Shown here: piece by piece, positions 12,618 through 24,405 of the stretch
Layout: the number at the start of each line of letters is the position of its first letter
Position numbering within the stretch: position 1 is the first letter of the stretch
DNA from: Paramacrobiotus metropolitanus
Lineage: Eukaryota; Tardigrada; Eutardigrada; Parachela; Macrobiotidae
Reading direction: 5' to 3'
Assembly: GCF_019649055.1 (NCBI RefSeq)
Contig: NW_026570270.1
Coordinates: 930,001-994,000, forward strand
DNA length: 64,000 bases
Made by a program: the position numbers and the translations under genes
Notes under the pieces: model-generated
Told to the model about the DNA's origin: nothing
The model's input: only the letters and a program-made list of their open reading frames with translations
The model's database searches: none

Positions 12618-13312
12618 TTGTTGGGCTGTTGTTGTAGAAATGTACCTAATGGGTTTGATACAGTGTGGTACTGTATTACTCGTACTCGTAGTGTTTGATT
12701 GATGGCCAGTATGTAGCAATCATATGTAAGACAGACACGCTGTTTTTAAATAAGTGACGAAATCTTGTTGACACGAGTCGAAGGACGAATTGTCGCAGAT
12801 GGAATAAAAGGACGATCATAAACTTTGTTGTGAAACTGTGATCGTTACCAAATATTACCCTTAATTCGTGCTCATAAGAAATTATGCTGGTATCATTTTA
12901 CGTACTTTAATAAATGGACAAGCGGCAGTCAAAGAACTAGCTTTTGGTGACAACTTTAAAAGAAATACAATTCACAAAATATTACCTAAATTGGCACTGC
13001 TTAGTGCTAGCGGCTAGCCAGTAGCCACTATGTTCTAAAAGTGCGCAAAGTTGCCACAAACATTACCGCCCCTGGGGTCGAGTATCATATTAAAACTGTT
13101 CAGTGTTCTGAATTCTGATAGAGAATGCAGTCTTTCAATGTGTCTTTGCTGGGTAGTTGCCTAGTTGGTACAATGGTACTCTTTAATAACTAATAAGCGT
13201 ATTTAAGTACTTTTCACCTTTTTAAGTACTGTAACAGTAAGTTTTCTAACTGCTGCAGCAAAAGTTTTGCTGTATTAAATTTATGTACGGTATCTGACTA
13301 TCTGCCTCCAAA
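12618..13312. other. WDR70 3' flank and zinc-finger gene 1 promoter region
   Basis: The stretch near 12928-12975 (AAAGAACTAGCTTTTGGTGA and following) recurs downstream of the WDR70 fragment at about 16977-17020, marking it as part of the duplicated unit. The motif TGTATTAAATTTA just upstream of the zinc-finger start recurs before copies 2 and 3. Confidence 0.6.
12803..12808 (+). terminator. Candidate poly(A) signal of WDR70
   Basis: AATAAA lies about 190 bp after the WDR70 stop codon, in GATGGAATAAAAGG. A second AATAAA follows near 12910. Assignment rests on position only. Confidence 0.45.
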
Positions 13313-16308
13313 ATGATGTCTCATGATCATCTTGAACCAATGGCCACCTGCTCAGATAGTGAGGAAACGTTCAACCAGAAACGCAAACGATGGGAGCGGG
13401 ACGAGAAAGTTCCTCGCACGGGAGAATCAAACAGCGTTCCGGACGATTCTCCTAACTCTTCGTTCCCAGATGGAAAACCGATGAAGGCCCTGGAAAAACC
13501 GAATGTGCTGGTAATGCTTTTTGAGAATATCTGTTATTGGTCCGAACTTTCCGGCCGAAGATCAACGATCAGTAAGAACTTTAGAAGCATACTAGTACAC
13601 TAAGTAGTACTTCATTTATAATTAAATTTTTTTTTAATTAATAAGATTTTGTCCCCCATTGTAATAATATATTTTAAACTGTTCGAAGAATAAACGTTCA
13701 ACCAACGGGAGTTTTTATTCGTAGAAATACTCCGAGCGACCCGATACGAATGTGCTGAAAACGACCGTAATTCTTAACAAAATTATTGTTCGCACAACGG
13801 AACTGGCCAATCATGTGCTTGTTATGGGAACAGTATCGGTAGGAGACTAATGATAAATCTTCTGGCTGGCTAACAAGCTTCTTGGTTACCGTTATTTATT
13901 TTTTTTATTTATTATTTATGGATTATTAGTCATTCGTGTGTTATGTGACTGTGTGTCTATGTCTACAACTGGCCACTTCTGTAGTATTCTGACAGTCCTG
14001 TCAAGTGTCCGTACGGGGCCGAAACCAACGCCTGTAACAACGTCAAGTTTGTGTCGACGGATCGGCTGAAGGCGCATTTGGAAGTCGCGCACCAGTTGCC
14101 CAATGTGCAGATCAATCTGTTGTGTCCCTGTCCGGCGGAATGCAACGGAGATAAGGAATGTCCGGTTGCCATATATGATCAGTACTCAGGACTGTATCTG
14201 GTAGATCATTTGACCGAGGCTCATGAGCAGTTCTACAACAAACTCCAGGCATTACTGTGCTGCGTGGATGTTGACGATGACGATGACCAGGATGACCTCG
14301 AAGCATTCCTGAAGGAAAACAATTTGGTACGGTTTCATATTAAAAATTTTTTAGTACGAAAACTGGATTGCATAATATATAAACGGGTCATTATTCTCCT
14401 ACTACGTATTATTAGTGCGAAAAGGTGACTGGCGAACGGGTACAACATTGTGTTCGCTGTTACTGGCAAGTTAACGCTTTCATTGAGTCTGAGTACAAAA
14501 TTTCGGAAGAGGCTTCAGATGGGAGAATTAAGGTGTGCTAATGAAATCTGAACGCGCCAGCTGTTGTCAGGCTCCTTTTTACGAGGGAGCCAGCAAACTT
14601 GAAAGGATTATTATATTATTTTCAACACACGATAAATATGCCATTTTCTTTAATTCGCTTGCTGTAACATGTACTGAACACTGGATGGTTTTTTCTCCGG
14701 CTTTCTGAATACCTAATACTGCATCGTCAAGCTTCGCGCGAAGCTGTGAGTGCTTTTGCGTTTAGTAAACGAAAGAGCTTAATAAAAAATGAGCTGTAGT
14801 TCAATATAAATTTTTTATGGATTTTAAATTTACTGAACACGTACATTATTATGTTCACGGATACGGTCAATAAATTCTGCTAGAATGCGGAACATACGAG
14901 TAATTACGTTTCATAATGTCCACTTCCGCTGTCCAAATTTATTCTAATTTAACTCTTGTTGTAAAAACAGAATAGGAAAGATATGGATTATCTCAAGCAT
15001 CTGGATGGGCGTAAAACGTTTCCGGAATGGACACGCGATGTGACTAAACCGTTCCAAAGCCAGCTGATTCCAGACAAATTCGTTCAGCCAACAGTTGTAG
15101 AGGTGTGGTGCATTTATTCTAATGACAGATACAGATTATAATTTATTCTAATCTGTACCCTACGGTCCACAGGAATGTTCTGATATTTTGCTAAGCACTG
15201 AGTGATTGTTTTGTAGAATCGTTGCTTGTATTACGTCTGCAACCTTGAACCATGTAAAGGGAACCGTTTCCCCAGCCCGCGACGAATCAGAAGTCACATT
15301 TGCACAGTGCACCTGGAACAGGTGCCCATGCAGACCGACCTTTACTTTGGATGCCCTGCCCCAGTGAGTAATTGAAGCTGTAGCACGCTATGTGTACCTT
15401 AAGCGTTTGGCCTTTTCGTGGCTAAAGCGCATGTGCTGTGAGTAGCTGAAGCGTTTGTGCTTTTTCTGCAGGGATGCAAGGACATCGTGAAGTCCAACAC
15501 GAATCTCATAATATCGCACGTGAAAGCGATGCATCCTTCTTTGTGCGGCAGGCCTGATTACTCGCAGAACGCTTTGCAGGTGAGTGTAGCGTTTTCTTTC
15601 TGATAATCTTACTCATGAAGCCGCTGCAGATTACAGATTTCATTTTTTTTAAAATTTGAAATTAGGATTAGTCTCATCGCAGTACGGTGATAATAACAAT
15701 AATACTGTATCAGTTTTATTTATTGTCCTGTGCAGTGGGACAGATATCTCCTCTGGGCATTTGACACTATTTTACAAAAACCACAGCATACTAATTTTGA
15801 AAATAAAGATACTGACATGCTATACGGAAGTCGCAGCAAATGACGCATACTGCGTCAGTACTGATATTAAAAAGATTATTAGACGGCGAGCGGCTATTGT
15901 ACAGCATAGCCATCGTGTTCGTATAAAATGCTGGCTGAAAATTCTGATTTTATGTGCTTTGGTGTTCATAGAAACGAGAGCGCATGATAATGGAAATGGA
16001 TAGTGGTTCTGTACGGGTCAGTCAGACTCTGGACGATTCATCTGAGGATTCCGATGACAGCAGTCCTGATAGCGAAAAGGAGGAGTACACGCGGTACTTG
16101 TACAAGTACTCATGTCCGGCTGAGGTATGTGCGGAGAGTTGATTAATAAAACAACATTGCGTTAAAAAGTGTGCTATAGATGCGTGTTTCGGCATAATCT
16201 GGAAGTTTTATTGCTGTGTTGTAGGGTTGCACGGTGGTGTACTGGGATCGGGATTATATGATTTGGCACATTGGAGCTGATCATCAAAAAATCTGGACTA
16301 CTGCTTGA
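13313..16308 (+). CDS. Five-finger C2H2-like zinc-finger protein, family copy 1
   Basis: Eight exons, all introns phase 0: 13313..13510, 13725..13838, 13985..14326, 14971..15102, 15217..15363, 15472..15579, 15972..16124 and 16225..16308, giving 425 residues. Exon 1 codes a basic, Ser-rich head (KRKRWERDEKVPRTGES) that resembles a nuclear localisation signal. Five finger-like units follow: CPYGAETNAC with AHLEVAH, CPCPAEC with DHLTEAH, CNLEPC with SHICTVH, CPAP-GC with SHVKAMH, and CPAE-GC with WHIGADH. The later ones have C-x4-C and all have H-x4-H spacing, unlike classical C2H2 fingers. An acidic DDDDDQDD run follows finger 2. No known family was recognised. Nucleic-acid or protein binding in the nucleus is inference. 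Copies 2 to 4 share the same exon plan. Confidence 0.85.
14425..14532 (+). other. Possible copy-1-specific cassette exon (36 codons)
   Basis: An open 108-bp segment lies between exons 3 and 4 of zinc-finger copy 1. It follows GTGCGAAAAG and precedes a GTGTGC donor-like site. Both ends are phase 0, so inclusion would keep the frame and add residues such as VTGERVQHCVRCYW and FIESEYKISEEASDG. No matching sequence was seen in the same intron of copies 2, 3 or 4. It may be a relic or chance. Confidence 0.35.
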
Positions 16309-16319
16309 AGTATATATAA

Positions 16320-17030
16320 TACCGTTTATTATTAATTTTGTGCTGGTAGAAAGAAGATTTTGATAGATTATCGTTTCCAGTTTTGAATGTTGGTGTGATG
16401 TGTTTTTTAATTTTTAACTTCATGAATTTATTTTTAATATTATTATGTTTAACGTCATGCGTATTACAAAGTGGTTTTTATTATAGCAGTGTTAAATTAT
16501 ATTTTATTTACCGACAAATTCTCGATAAGCTAGTTTTGTATTTTTGCATCAAACTATTTGCCGATATTTTCCGTTACCGAGTTTGTGTTTGTAAGGTTCT
16601 GTTTAGGGTGACGTTGCTATGCTAACTTTCGGCTGGTTTTCGCCCAAAATCAAACCGGAATTCTGAGCTCCTCCTACGACGGCACTCTCCGCATCTGATC
16701 TATCGACAACAAGGAGAAGCACAAAGTCTGCCTGAAACTGAAATCCGCCAGCTGCCTGAAGACCGTCCCCAGTCCCCACCACCTGCACTTACAACAGGGG
16801 CCACAGGGCACTGCTTATCCGGACGCCCCGAGAAACGCGTCAAACCGAAGCTGGCGGATTTGGTGACCGCGGATTACGTCTATTACCACGTTCGCTGTGC
16901 CCTTTGTACAAGGAAGAGAAGCAACGCAGTAAGCAGGCGCAGTTTGAGCGAGCCCGCAAGGATCCCGTTAACGGGAGTAAAAGAATTAGCTTGCGTGACA
17001 ACTTTTAAAAAGAAATACAATTCAGTTTTG
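16320..17030 (+). pseudogene. Degenerate copy of the WDR70 3' region (with intron 4 and 3' flank)
   Basis: 16615-16790 matches WDR70 exon 5 from its first codons (GCTAACTTTCGGCTGGTTTTC, then KEKHKVCLKLKS). Stop codons interrupt it at TTCTGAGC and ATCTGATC. The middle WD40 repeats are deleted, and the match resumes at about 16828 with the RVKPKLAD and ADYVY blocks and the KEEKQRSKQAQFERARKDP block until about 16968. The 3' flank also matches WDR70's flank. The AT-rich DNA at about 16330-16615 resembles WDR70 intron 4, so this came from DNA duplication and not from a processed transcript. It cannot make a functional protein. Confidence 0.88.
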
Positions 17031-17712
17031 TCAGTTTTTTTACATGTTACTGTAAATACAATTTTTACGACAGCGCTTGTCGATAGAAATTCAACGGAAA
17101 CGCGGCGTCAACGCTGAGCAGTGGGCACGATGGAAGGAATTAATAAATTAAATAAGATTATAAGATGTTCTTGTTGTAATTTTTCCTGGTTCTTTCATTT
17201 TGTGTATCACGTCTGTTTTGACCAATAAAATTACTTACCATAATTCGCTGTTTGTGTGCATGATCCATCGTTGTGAACAGACAGCTGAAAACGTTGGCTG
17301 AATTGCTGACGGGCGCCGCAAACGTTTCCGCCGCCGGGTTCCAGTTTCAGATTAAACTGTTAAGACAAGCCACAACTGACAAGCGAGTGAAGGAAGAGTC
17401 ACTGGAGAGTGAAGAGTGAAGACCAACGATTTTCGCGCAGCAAACTGCAGTTTGCAAATACTATTTTAATACTAAATTTTACTGTAAAAATTATATTTTT
17501 GAGCGTCAAATATTTGTTTTCATCCGGTTTGCTATCAATTTGCAAATACGTTCTACGCATGTAAGAGTAGTAGCCTGTTGCGACGCGTCAACAAGCCAGG
17601 GTGACTCTGCACTTGGGGACTTTTTCTTTAACGTTGATTCGCGTTTTGGCGCCATCGCGGCGTACTTTTTCGTGAGTTTTGTAACTGTATTAAATTTATG
17701 GTCTGCTCCAAA
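17031..17712. other. Spacer before zinc-finger copy 2
   Basis: AT-rich DNA with no supported gene. The upstream motif TGTATTAAATTTA close to the start of copy 2 matches copies 1 and 3. Confidence 0.45.
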
Positions 17713-20379
17713 ATGATGTCTCATGATCATCTTGAACCGATGGCCACCTGCTCGGATAGTGACGATACGTTCAACCAGAAGCGCAAACGATGGGAACGCG
17801 ACCAGAAAGTTCCTCGTACTGGTGAATCCAGCAGCGATCCAGACGATTCTCCTCACTCTGAGTTGTTCCAAGACGGAAAGCCGATGAAGGCCCTGGAGCA
17901 ACCGAATGCGCTAGTAATGTAGTAATGTAGTAACCAACCGTAGTAATGTTTTCCTTAAAAAAATTTCTTCATGGTCTGCGCTTTCACGCCGAAGAACAAA
18001 GATCACTAAAAGCATAATCTGAATATTAACAATTAATTGTAGAATTTAAGTATGTATATTATAATTAATTACTTATTATACAGAGTAAATCAGGCTGAAT
18101 TTCCGTGAAGTTTGTGGACTGTTGTTAAAAGTACTTACTGTACTGAAACTGAATAATGATAACTGCTTATCGCACTGGAATAATCCATTCTGGACTGCGT
18201 GAAAATAAACGTGATAGGAACTTGACTTTTTATTCGTAGAAATACTCCGCGCGACCCGATACGAAAGTGCTGAAAACGACCGTAATTCCTGATAAAATTA
18301 TTGTTCGCCAAACGGAACTGGCCAATCATGTGCTTGTTATGGGAACAGTATCGGTAAGAGACTAACGATAAATTTTATGGCTGGCCAATAAGATCCTTGG
18401 TTACTGTCACTTATGTTTTTGTTATTTATTGTTAACTGGCCTTGACCGCTTACAATCTGCAGTATGGAGACAATCCTATCAAGTGCCCGTACGGAACCGA
18501 AACCAACGCTTGTAACACAGTGGAATTCACGTCGACGGATAGTCTGAAGGCTCATCTGGAAGCTGCGCACGAACTAACTAATGTTCAGGTTAATCTACTG
18601 TGTCCCTGTCCCGCGGAATGCAACGGAAATGAGGAATGCCTGGTTGTGGTGTACGATCAGTACTCCGGGGTGTTTCTGGATGACCACATGACGCTTGCTC
18701 ACAAGGAGTTCTATGAAAAACTGCAAACATTAACATGCTGCGATAAGCTTGATGATGACCAGAAGGAATTTCTCGAAGCATTTCTCGAAGAGAATGATTT
18801 GGTATGATAAAAGCGTTTTTTTACCACAGTTAATCCGCCGGCATCAACCATACAAAATCCTTTCTGTAGAAAATTCTTCGTATCAGTAAAGCTGGTTATT
18901 TCGAAGGCCTAACAAAAATATTGCTACTTTATTATTTACAGTGCTTAATAATACTCGTACTTTGTGTAATGATTAATTTCAACCTTTGGTCTGATAACAG
19001 AAAATGGACGATATAAAATATCTGGACCATCTGAACGGGCGTAAAACATTTCCGGAATGGGTACTTGATCTGGATGCAAAACAACCGTTTCCTAGCCAGA
19101 TTATTCCAGATAAATTCGTCATTCCTACCGTCGTAGAGGTGGGGTTGCAATTAGCAAAATGATTATATTTATCCTCCAGAATTCTAGGTAGATGCGTTTT
19201 GCAGCAGTTTATAGAACGTTCGTTATTTCACAGAATTGCTGCTTACGTTACGTCTGCAATCTTGAACCATGTAAAAGAACTGTCTTTCGCTACGCGCGAC
19301 AAATAAAAAGTCATATCGCTGTTGCGCACGAGGAGCAGGTGCGCATGGAAACCGACCTGTTCTTTGGATGTCCTGCTCCAGTGAGCTCTTTTTCTACTTT
19401 GACATCTGTCTGAACTTACTCTGAAGTCACTAAAGCGTTTGGGTTCATTCACCAGGGATGCAATGATATCGCGATGGCCGAAACGAAGCATATGGTATCA
19501 CACGTGAAAGCGATGCATCCTTTACTCTGCGGCAAGCCCGACTACTCCGAGAACGCATTGCAGGTGGGTGTTGTAATTTGAATATTAACACTTTCGACCG
19601 AAGCGTAGCGAAGGTTCTCTATATTAAGTTTCTATGAAAAATGTGGTGTCCGTCTGTCACCGCCACCTCACTTTGAAAGGTAAAATTCTCATGGCCACTT
19701 TAGCTCCACTAACAATAGAATGGGGCTAAAACTTTGTTTTTTTGCTGTCGTGCAAAGCGATTTAATCTGGCGGTGGCGACTGGAGATATGAGTTAATTTA
19801 GTATGGGAACTTAGGAATTCAGATTTCAAGACAATTTAATACTGTTCGTTGTGTTCACAGAACCGAAGGGACTTGATAATGGATATGGATCGGCGTCGTG
19901 TGCTCGTCAGAGAGACTTTGGATGGTTCCTTGGAGAAGTGTGAAGATTGTTGTAGTGACAAAATGCACCGGCACTTCTGCAAGTACTCGTGCCCTGTACC
20001 GGTATGCTGGCTCATAAAGAACTTCTAAATTTCGAATTAAAATACCAGTTTTCCAGTTTTAAGGGCAGGCAACATGAGCATGCTGACCATATGGTGGGCT
20101 TCTCGTACTTCTTCCATGCAGCAGCTTTTGAACTTAGGAAAAAATCGTAACAGTAAAACATTTCACACAATGACACACATGCTTGTTTCGTCGTATAATT
20201 GGTATATTTATGTACTATTTCATTTACCTGTGGCACAACGTATTAGCACTAACTGAAAAATCATAATCGGTAAGTATGGTTTGATTGTCTTGTAGGATTG
20301 TTCGGTGGAGTACTGGGATCGTGAGTACATGGTTTGGCACATTGGAGCTGATCATCAGAATCGCTGGAATATTGCCTGA
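17713..20379 (+). CDS. Five-finger C2H2-like zinc-finger protein, family copy 2
   Basis: Eight exons: 17713..17913, 18240..18353, 18463..18801, 19001..19138, 19234..19380, 19456..19563, 19861..20001 and 20296..20379, giving 423 residues. All introns are phase 0 with GT-AG ends. The start is set at MMSHDHLEPMATCSDS to match copy 1; an in-frame ATG at 17698 would add five residues. Finger residues are kept: CPYGTETNAC/AHLEAAH, CPCPAEC/DHMTLAH, CNLEPC/SHIAVAH, CPAP-GC/SHVKAMH and CPVP-DC/WHIGADH. The fifth finger has Asp in place of Gly at the exon 7/8 junction, as in copy 4. Exon sizes match copy 1 apart from a few codons in exons 1, 3, 4 and 7. It appears intact. Its stop lies inside a 59-bp tandem duplication. 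Confidence 0.84.
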
Positions 20380-20475
20380 AAAATGCAGTCGTAGTTATGT
20401 GTTTGATGCTCGCAAGAAATCGCTGGAATATTGCCTGAAAAATGCAGTCGTAGTTATGTGTTTGATGCTCGCATT
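20361..20475 (+). repeat. 59-bp tandem duplication at the end of zinc-finger copy 2
   Basis: TCGCTGGAATATTGCCTGAA begins at 20361 and again at 20420, and the following TGCAGTCGTAGTTATGTG and TTTGATGCTCGCA are repeated nearly perfectly. The first unit includes the stop codon of copy 2, so the second is in the 3' UTR. Confidence 0.9.
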
Positions 20476-20479
20476 TCTG

Positions 20480-20725
20480 AGAGTTGGCGCGCGTTGACGA
20501 TCGGGTCCGCTGCCGCGATACACGTACATCAGTACACAGCTTCGTCGACGTGAGAATGGCATCCCACTGTTGACAGGTGCGGCGGCAGCGCAGCCTTTTA
20601 ACGGTGTCCAATGACTGAAAGGTCTCCTTTAGCACTTCCAGCGGCAACGCCAATACGCGCTCAGCGGCACACAACGGCTGTTTCCGTTTCGGCTCGGCAT
20701 CCGACTCTGCGGATTTCTTGCGCAA
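20480..20725 (-). pseudogene. F-box protein gene remnant 1
   Basis: The minus strand reads an F-box-like segment: ERVLALPLEVLKETFQSLDT, then RCRRTCQQWDAILTSTKLC. The LPLEVL...F..L......R..C..W pattern is typical of F-box domains that bind SKP1 in ubiquitin ligases. Upstream KRKQPLCAAERV is shared with the second remnant at 34.1-34.7 kb. No substrate-binding domain follows in frame; the C-terminal residues after RVSRQR look random. It converges on the zinc-finger copy 2 end. A short functional F-box protein cannot be excluded. Confidence 0.6.
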
Positions 20726-21880
20726 CTGATTATAAAAGGACGATACTGTCTGGCACTTTCGAACGCCCTAGCCTGTCATTGAATTTGGGGAAACTCAGAG
20801 AACACGACAAAAATGCTCGGTTGAATGTGTGACCACACCGTTCCCAACCTTTCCAGCAACGCTCCGGCCTGTCAAGGCACGCCAACGTGCATTTTTTCCA
20901 GTTATGTGCTATGTACTATCAATGATTCACCGGTCGGGTCATCGTTTCTTCGGTCAGCAAAACGTCCTCAGCAAATTGTCGATCAGCAGGAAAGTGGTCA
21001 GCGAATTTTCCGTGTGTCAAATTCCTGAATTCGACGTCTGAAAATTCACTCGGAGGAGACAACAGAAACTGCATTTTTTTGCGCTGTTACCTTGAAGTTC
21101 AGTAGGATTTTATGAGAAATGTACACAGCTTGGATCGAAATAATTTCAAAACAAACAGCTGTTGTGGAAATTCATTAACAAGTAAAAAATAAATCCGTTT
21201 CGCATTTGCCGGTACTCAGAGTTAACGGATTCAAAAGTGGTTATGCACGGAATGAAAGTTACCGCGAATGGTTGTAGGCGCAATTTGCGTTATTGTTTGT
21301 TTGTTTGTTATTGTTTTATTATTTGTGTTATCGTTTGTTGGCACTTCCGTAACGGACACAGATACAGTACGTTTTTGCATTGGTGCTGAATTAAGAGGAC
21401 CTTCGCTGCACTCCGGTCGATAATATGTACTGTGTACTTGGCAAATGGCAACTTATTTTACTTCTGCCAAAGAGCACAAACAGGCGGTTTGAATAGTTTT
21501 CCTTTTGTGGTTTCTCTGCATGAACTTACATAATAATATTAATGCTATTATTATATTGCTATACATAATACCAGTCAGATGTTAAATCAGCTTGTTTAGG
21601 CTATGTATGTACCGCATTTTTTAGGCCGGTATAAATGGCAGGCATTACAGTAGGCCTTTTAATGCGAGTCTTGCGATGCAGCCATCATGCAGGCTGACGC
21701 AACAACATTACGAGTATTGCGATGGTGTTGCGACTGTCGCTAACTTGGGATTGTTTTATTTATTACTGCAGCTTACAGTTCTGTGGGAACAACTGTGTAC
21801 ACACTGTACAGTACAATAGTACTGTGGAGTGTGGACAACGTTTTTTGTTGTATTAAATTTACCGTTTTCAACCATCAAAA
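20726..21880. other. Spacer between F-box remnant and zinc-finger copy 3
   Basis: No supported gene. It contains short simple sequence (GTTTGTTTGTTTGTTATTG near 21295). TGTATTAAATTTA occurs just upstream of copy 3. Confidence 0.45.
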
Positions 21881-23789
21881 ATGATATCACGCGATCATCT
21901 TGAACCGATGGCCATCTCCTCGGATAGTGATAATACGTTCGACCAGAAGCTCAAACGTGGGGAGCGAGACGAGAAAGTTCCTCGTACTGGAGAATCAAGC
22001 AGCGACCCGAACGATTCTCCTAACTCTTCGTCCCAAGATGCAAAACCGATGAATTGCCCGAAGCTACCGAACGTTCTGGTATATTTATCGAGGAACCTAC
22101 ATCCTCAGAATATTATAGGCTGATGAATACAGACCAGCAAAAAGCGGATCGAATTATCATAATTATTAATTTTATTACTTGTATAGTAGTGTACTGCAAA
22201 CTAAAGTATGTAGTTCAAGTAAGTCAACAGAGTTTTTAATATTATTCAGAATAGATATGTTGAGCTTATAAAGAGACGCTTTCTATTAATTTTGTTAAAG
22301 ATATGCGATTTCCTAGAAATACTCCGCGCGACCCGATACGAAAGTGCTGGAAACGACCATAATTCCTCATAGTATTATTATACGCAAAACGGAACTGGCC
22401 AGTCATGTGCTCGTTATGGGAACATTATCGGTAAGAGCCTGGTAAAACATTTGGAAGAATAGCGAGTACCAGTATAATTCTTATTGGTTTTTATTATTCT
22501 GGACGTTTGTCTTAGCTGTACTGTACTTATGAAGTTACGTTTGCGGTTTCTCTTTCAAACTGACCGACTACAATGTGTAGTATGGTTACAATCCGATTAA
22601 ATGTCCTTTATACGGGACCGTAAACGGCGACGCTTGTAAGAACCTGTGCTATACGTCGACGGAAACACTGAAGGCACATCTGCAAGCCGCGCACGCACTA
22701 ACCAACGTGCAGATCAATCTGTTGTGCCCATGTCCTGCGGAATGCAATGGAAATATGGAATGTCCGGTTGTCGTTTATGATCAGCACACAGGAATGTTTT
22801 GGAGAATCACCTGACAACTGCTCATGAAGATCACTTTGAAAAACTGCAAACATTAATGTGCTGTATGAACCCGGATGACAAATCGGATTTCCTTGAAGAA
22901 TTTCTGGAGGAATATGATTTGGTATGACAACTATGCAGCATGCGCCTTTATAAACGCTATTAAAACATGTTTTGTAGACAGGCAGCAGTTAAAACTTAAA
23001 ATTAACAGTAGGCACTAGGCAGCTAGCTCTACGGATCGGTAGTACGAGTATCGAGACAAGTTAGTTCGTATATACATTCATTTGGTTTATTTGAAGAAAA
23101 GTAAGCACGTGGCTTTAACTTAAACTTTGAAAAATATCAGTAGAAGAAGTAACAGTACAAGAAATCTTATATCAGTAGAAAATAGATAAATTTCATTTCA
23201 GTTTTAACCTGTGCTTTGAACACAGAAACTGGAAGATATGGCTTATCTCAAACACCTGGATGGGCGTAAAACGTTTCCGGAATGGGTATACAACACGACT
23301 CAGCCGTTTCCCAGCCAACTGATTCCAGATAAATTCGTCATTCCAACCGTTGTTGAGGTTCGGTTCATCGTTTACTGTAATAGATATGCACGGTTGGTCT
23401 ACTCGTACAGAAGATACACATCACATGGATATTGAGATTTCTTGCACGAATGTGTTTGGTTAACAGAATTATTGCTTGCGTTATGTCTGCAATGTTGAGC
23501 CGTGCAAAGACAACATTATCCGCAACTCGCAGCAAATGAGAATTCACATCTTTATTGTGCATAAAAGTCAGGTTCGCAGGGAAACCGATGTTTTCTTTGG
23601 TTGCCCGGCCCAGGTGACTGAAGTGAGTTTTCTTCAACTTGGTATTTCTAGCATAGTAGAAGTGTGTGGGTTCTTTTGGCAGGGATGCGAAGCCATCGCA
23701 AGGTGTAACACTAAAGACATGATATCACACGTGAAAGCAGTTCATCCCTTGCTTTGCGGCAAGCCTGGCTGCTCGGGACGGCTTTGGAG
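21881..23789 (+). pseudogene. Zinc-finger family copy 3, truncated and frameshifted
   Basis: Exons 1-6 are recognisable at 21881..22078, 22317..22430, 22581..22921, 23226..23357, 23467..23613 (or 23622) and 23683..23789. Exon 3 is 341 bp against 342 in copies 1 and 4. One T is missing at about 22797-22801 after CACACAGGAATG, so finger 2 shifts frame and soon stops. Exon 6 is 107 bp instead of 108; the second lesion falls in the TCGGGA stretch just before its donor. Exons 7 and 8, which code the fifth finger, are absent; a WDR70 fragment begins about 350 bp further on. Fingers 3 and 4 are otherwise well kept, so decay is recent. Confidence 0.85.
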
Positions 23790-24149
23790 GTAGGTATTAC
23801 TAGGTAATTTGCTTGGTAATAGATGAATATGAAAAGCCCAAGATGTTTAGAAATGCAATTGCAGTGGTTCTGCCACTGCTGCCGTCAGTGACACTACCGG
23901 GTAGCGGCTGCCATTGAAATTATCAAATGTGATTTGCGTACTTACCTATACCTAATAAAACACGTGCATCAGTTGTGCAGTGCAGTAGCAGACATCTCAT
24001 ATTACGTACCGTATTTAGTTTACGTCTTGCAGTTCTACAGTATCTACAAACGCATTTATCTGGAAGTGGGAATCAGAGGGATTACTAGGGTAGAAAGTAG
24101 TTAAACCTGGAATTTAAAACATGGAAGATCGAACTTTTTTTGTTGTGGT

Positions 24150-24405
24150 AAGGTCCTCATTGGTTTTCACTGATAGACAAATCGGATTTCTGCATCTTCC
24201 CATACGACGGCGCCTTCCGCATCTGGTCCATCGACAACAGAGAAAACACAGAGTCTGTCTCAAAGTGAAATCTTCCAGCGGCCTCAAGACTGTTCCCACC
24301 ACCTGCGCCTCCAGCCAAGAACGAAAATTCGTCGCCGCCGGCTGCCATGACGGCGGCATCTCTTTGTGGGATACATCTCCCATATGTTTCTCCTACGACT
24401 AACCT
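24150..24405 (+). pseudogene. Second degenerate WDR70 exon-5 fragment
   Basis: Two frames together match WDR70 exon 5. HLVHRQQRKHRVCLKVK is a shifted reading of the segment coding SIDNKEKHKVCL. SSSGLKTVPTTCA, KFVAAGCHDGGISLWDT and ICFSYD follow in the WDR70 frame, with an internal deletion between the last two blocks. It ends at a stop just after CFSYD. The position downstream of zinc-finger copy 3 mirrors the fragment downstream of copy 1. Confidence 0.85.

Noticed and set aside
24121-24402. 93-codon open frame as a new gene
   Set aside because: It is a frameshifted, deleted fragment of WDR70 exon 5.
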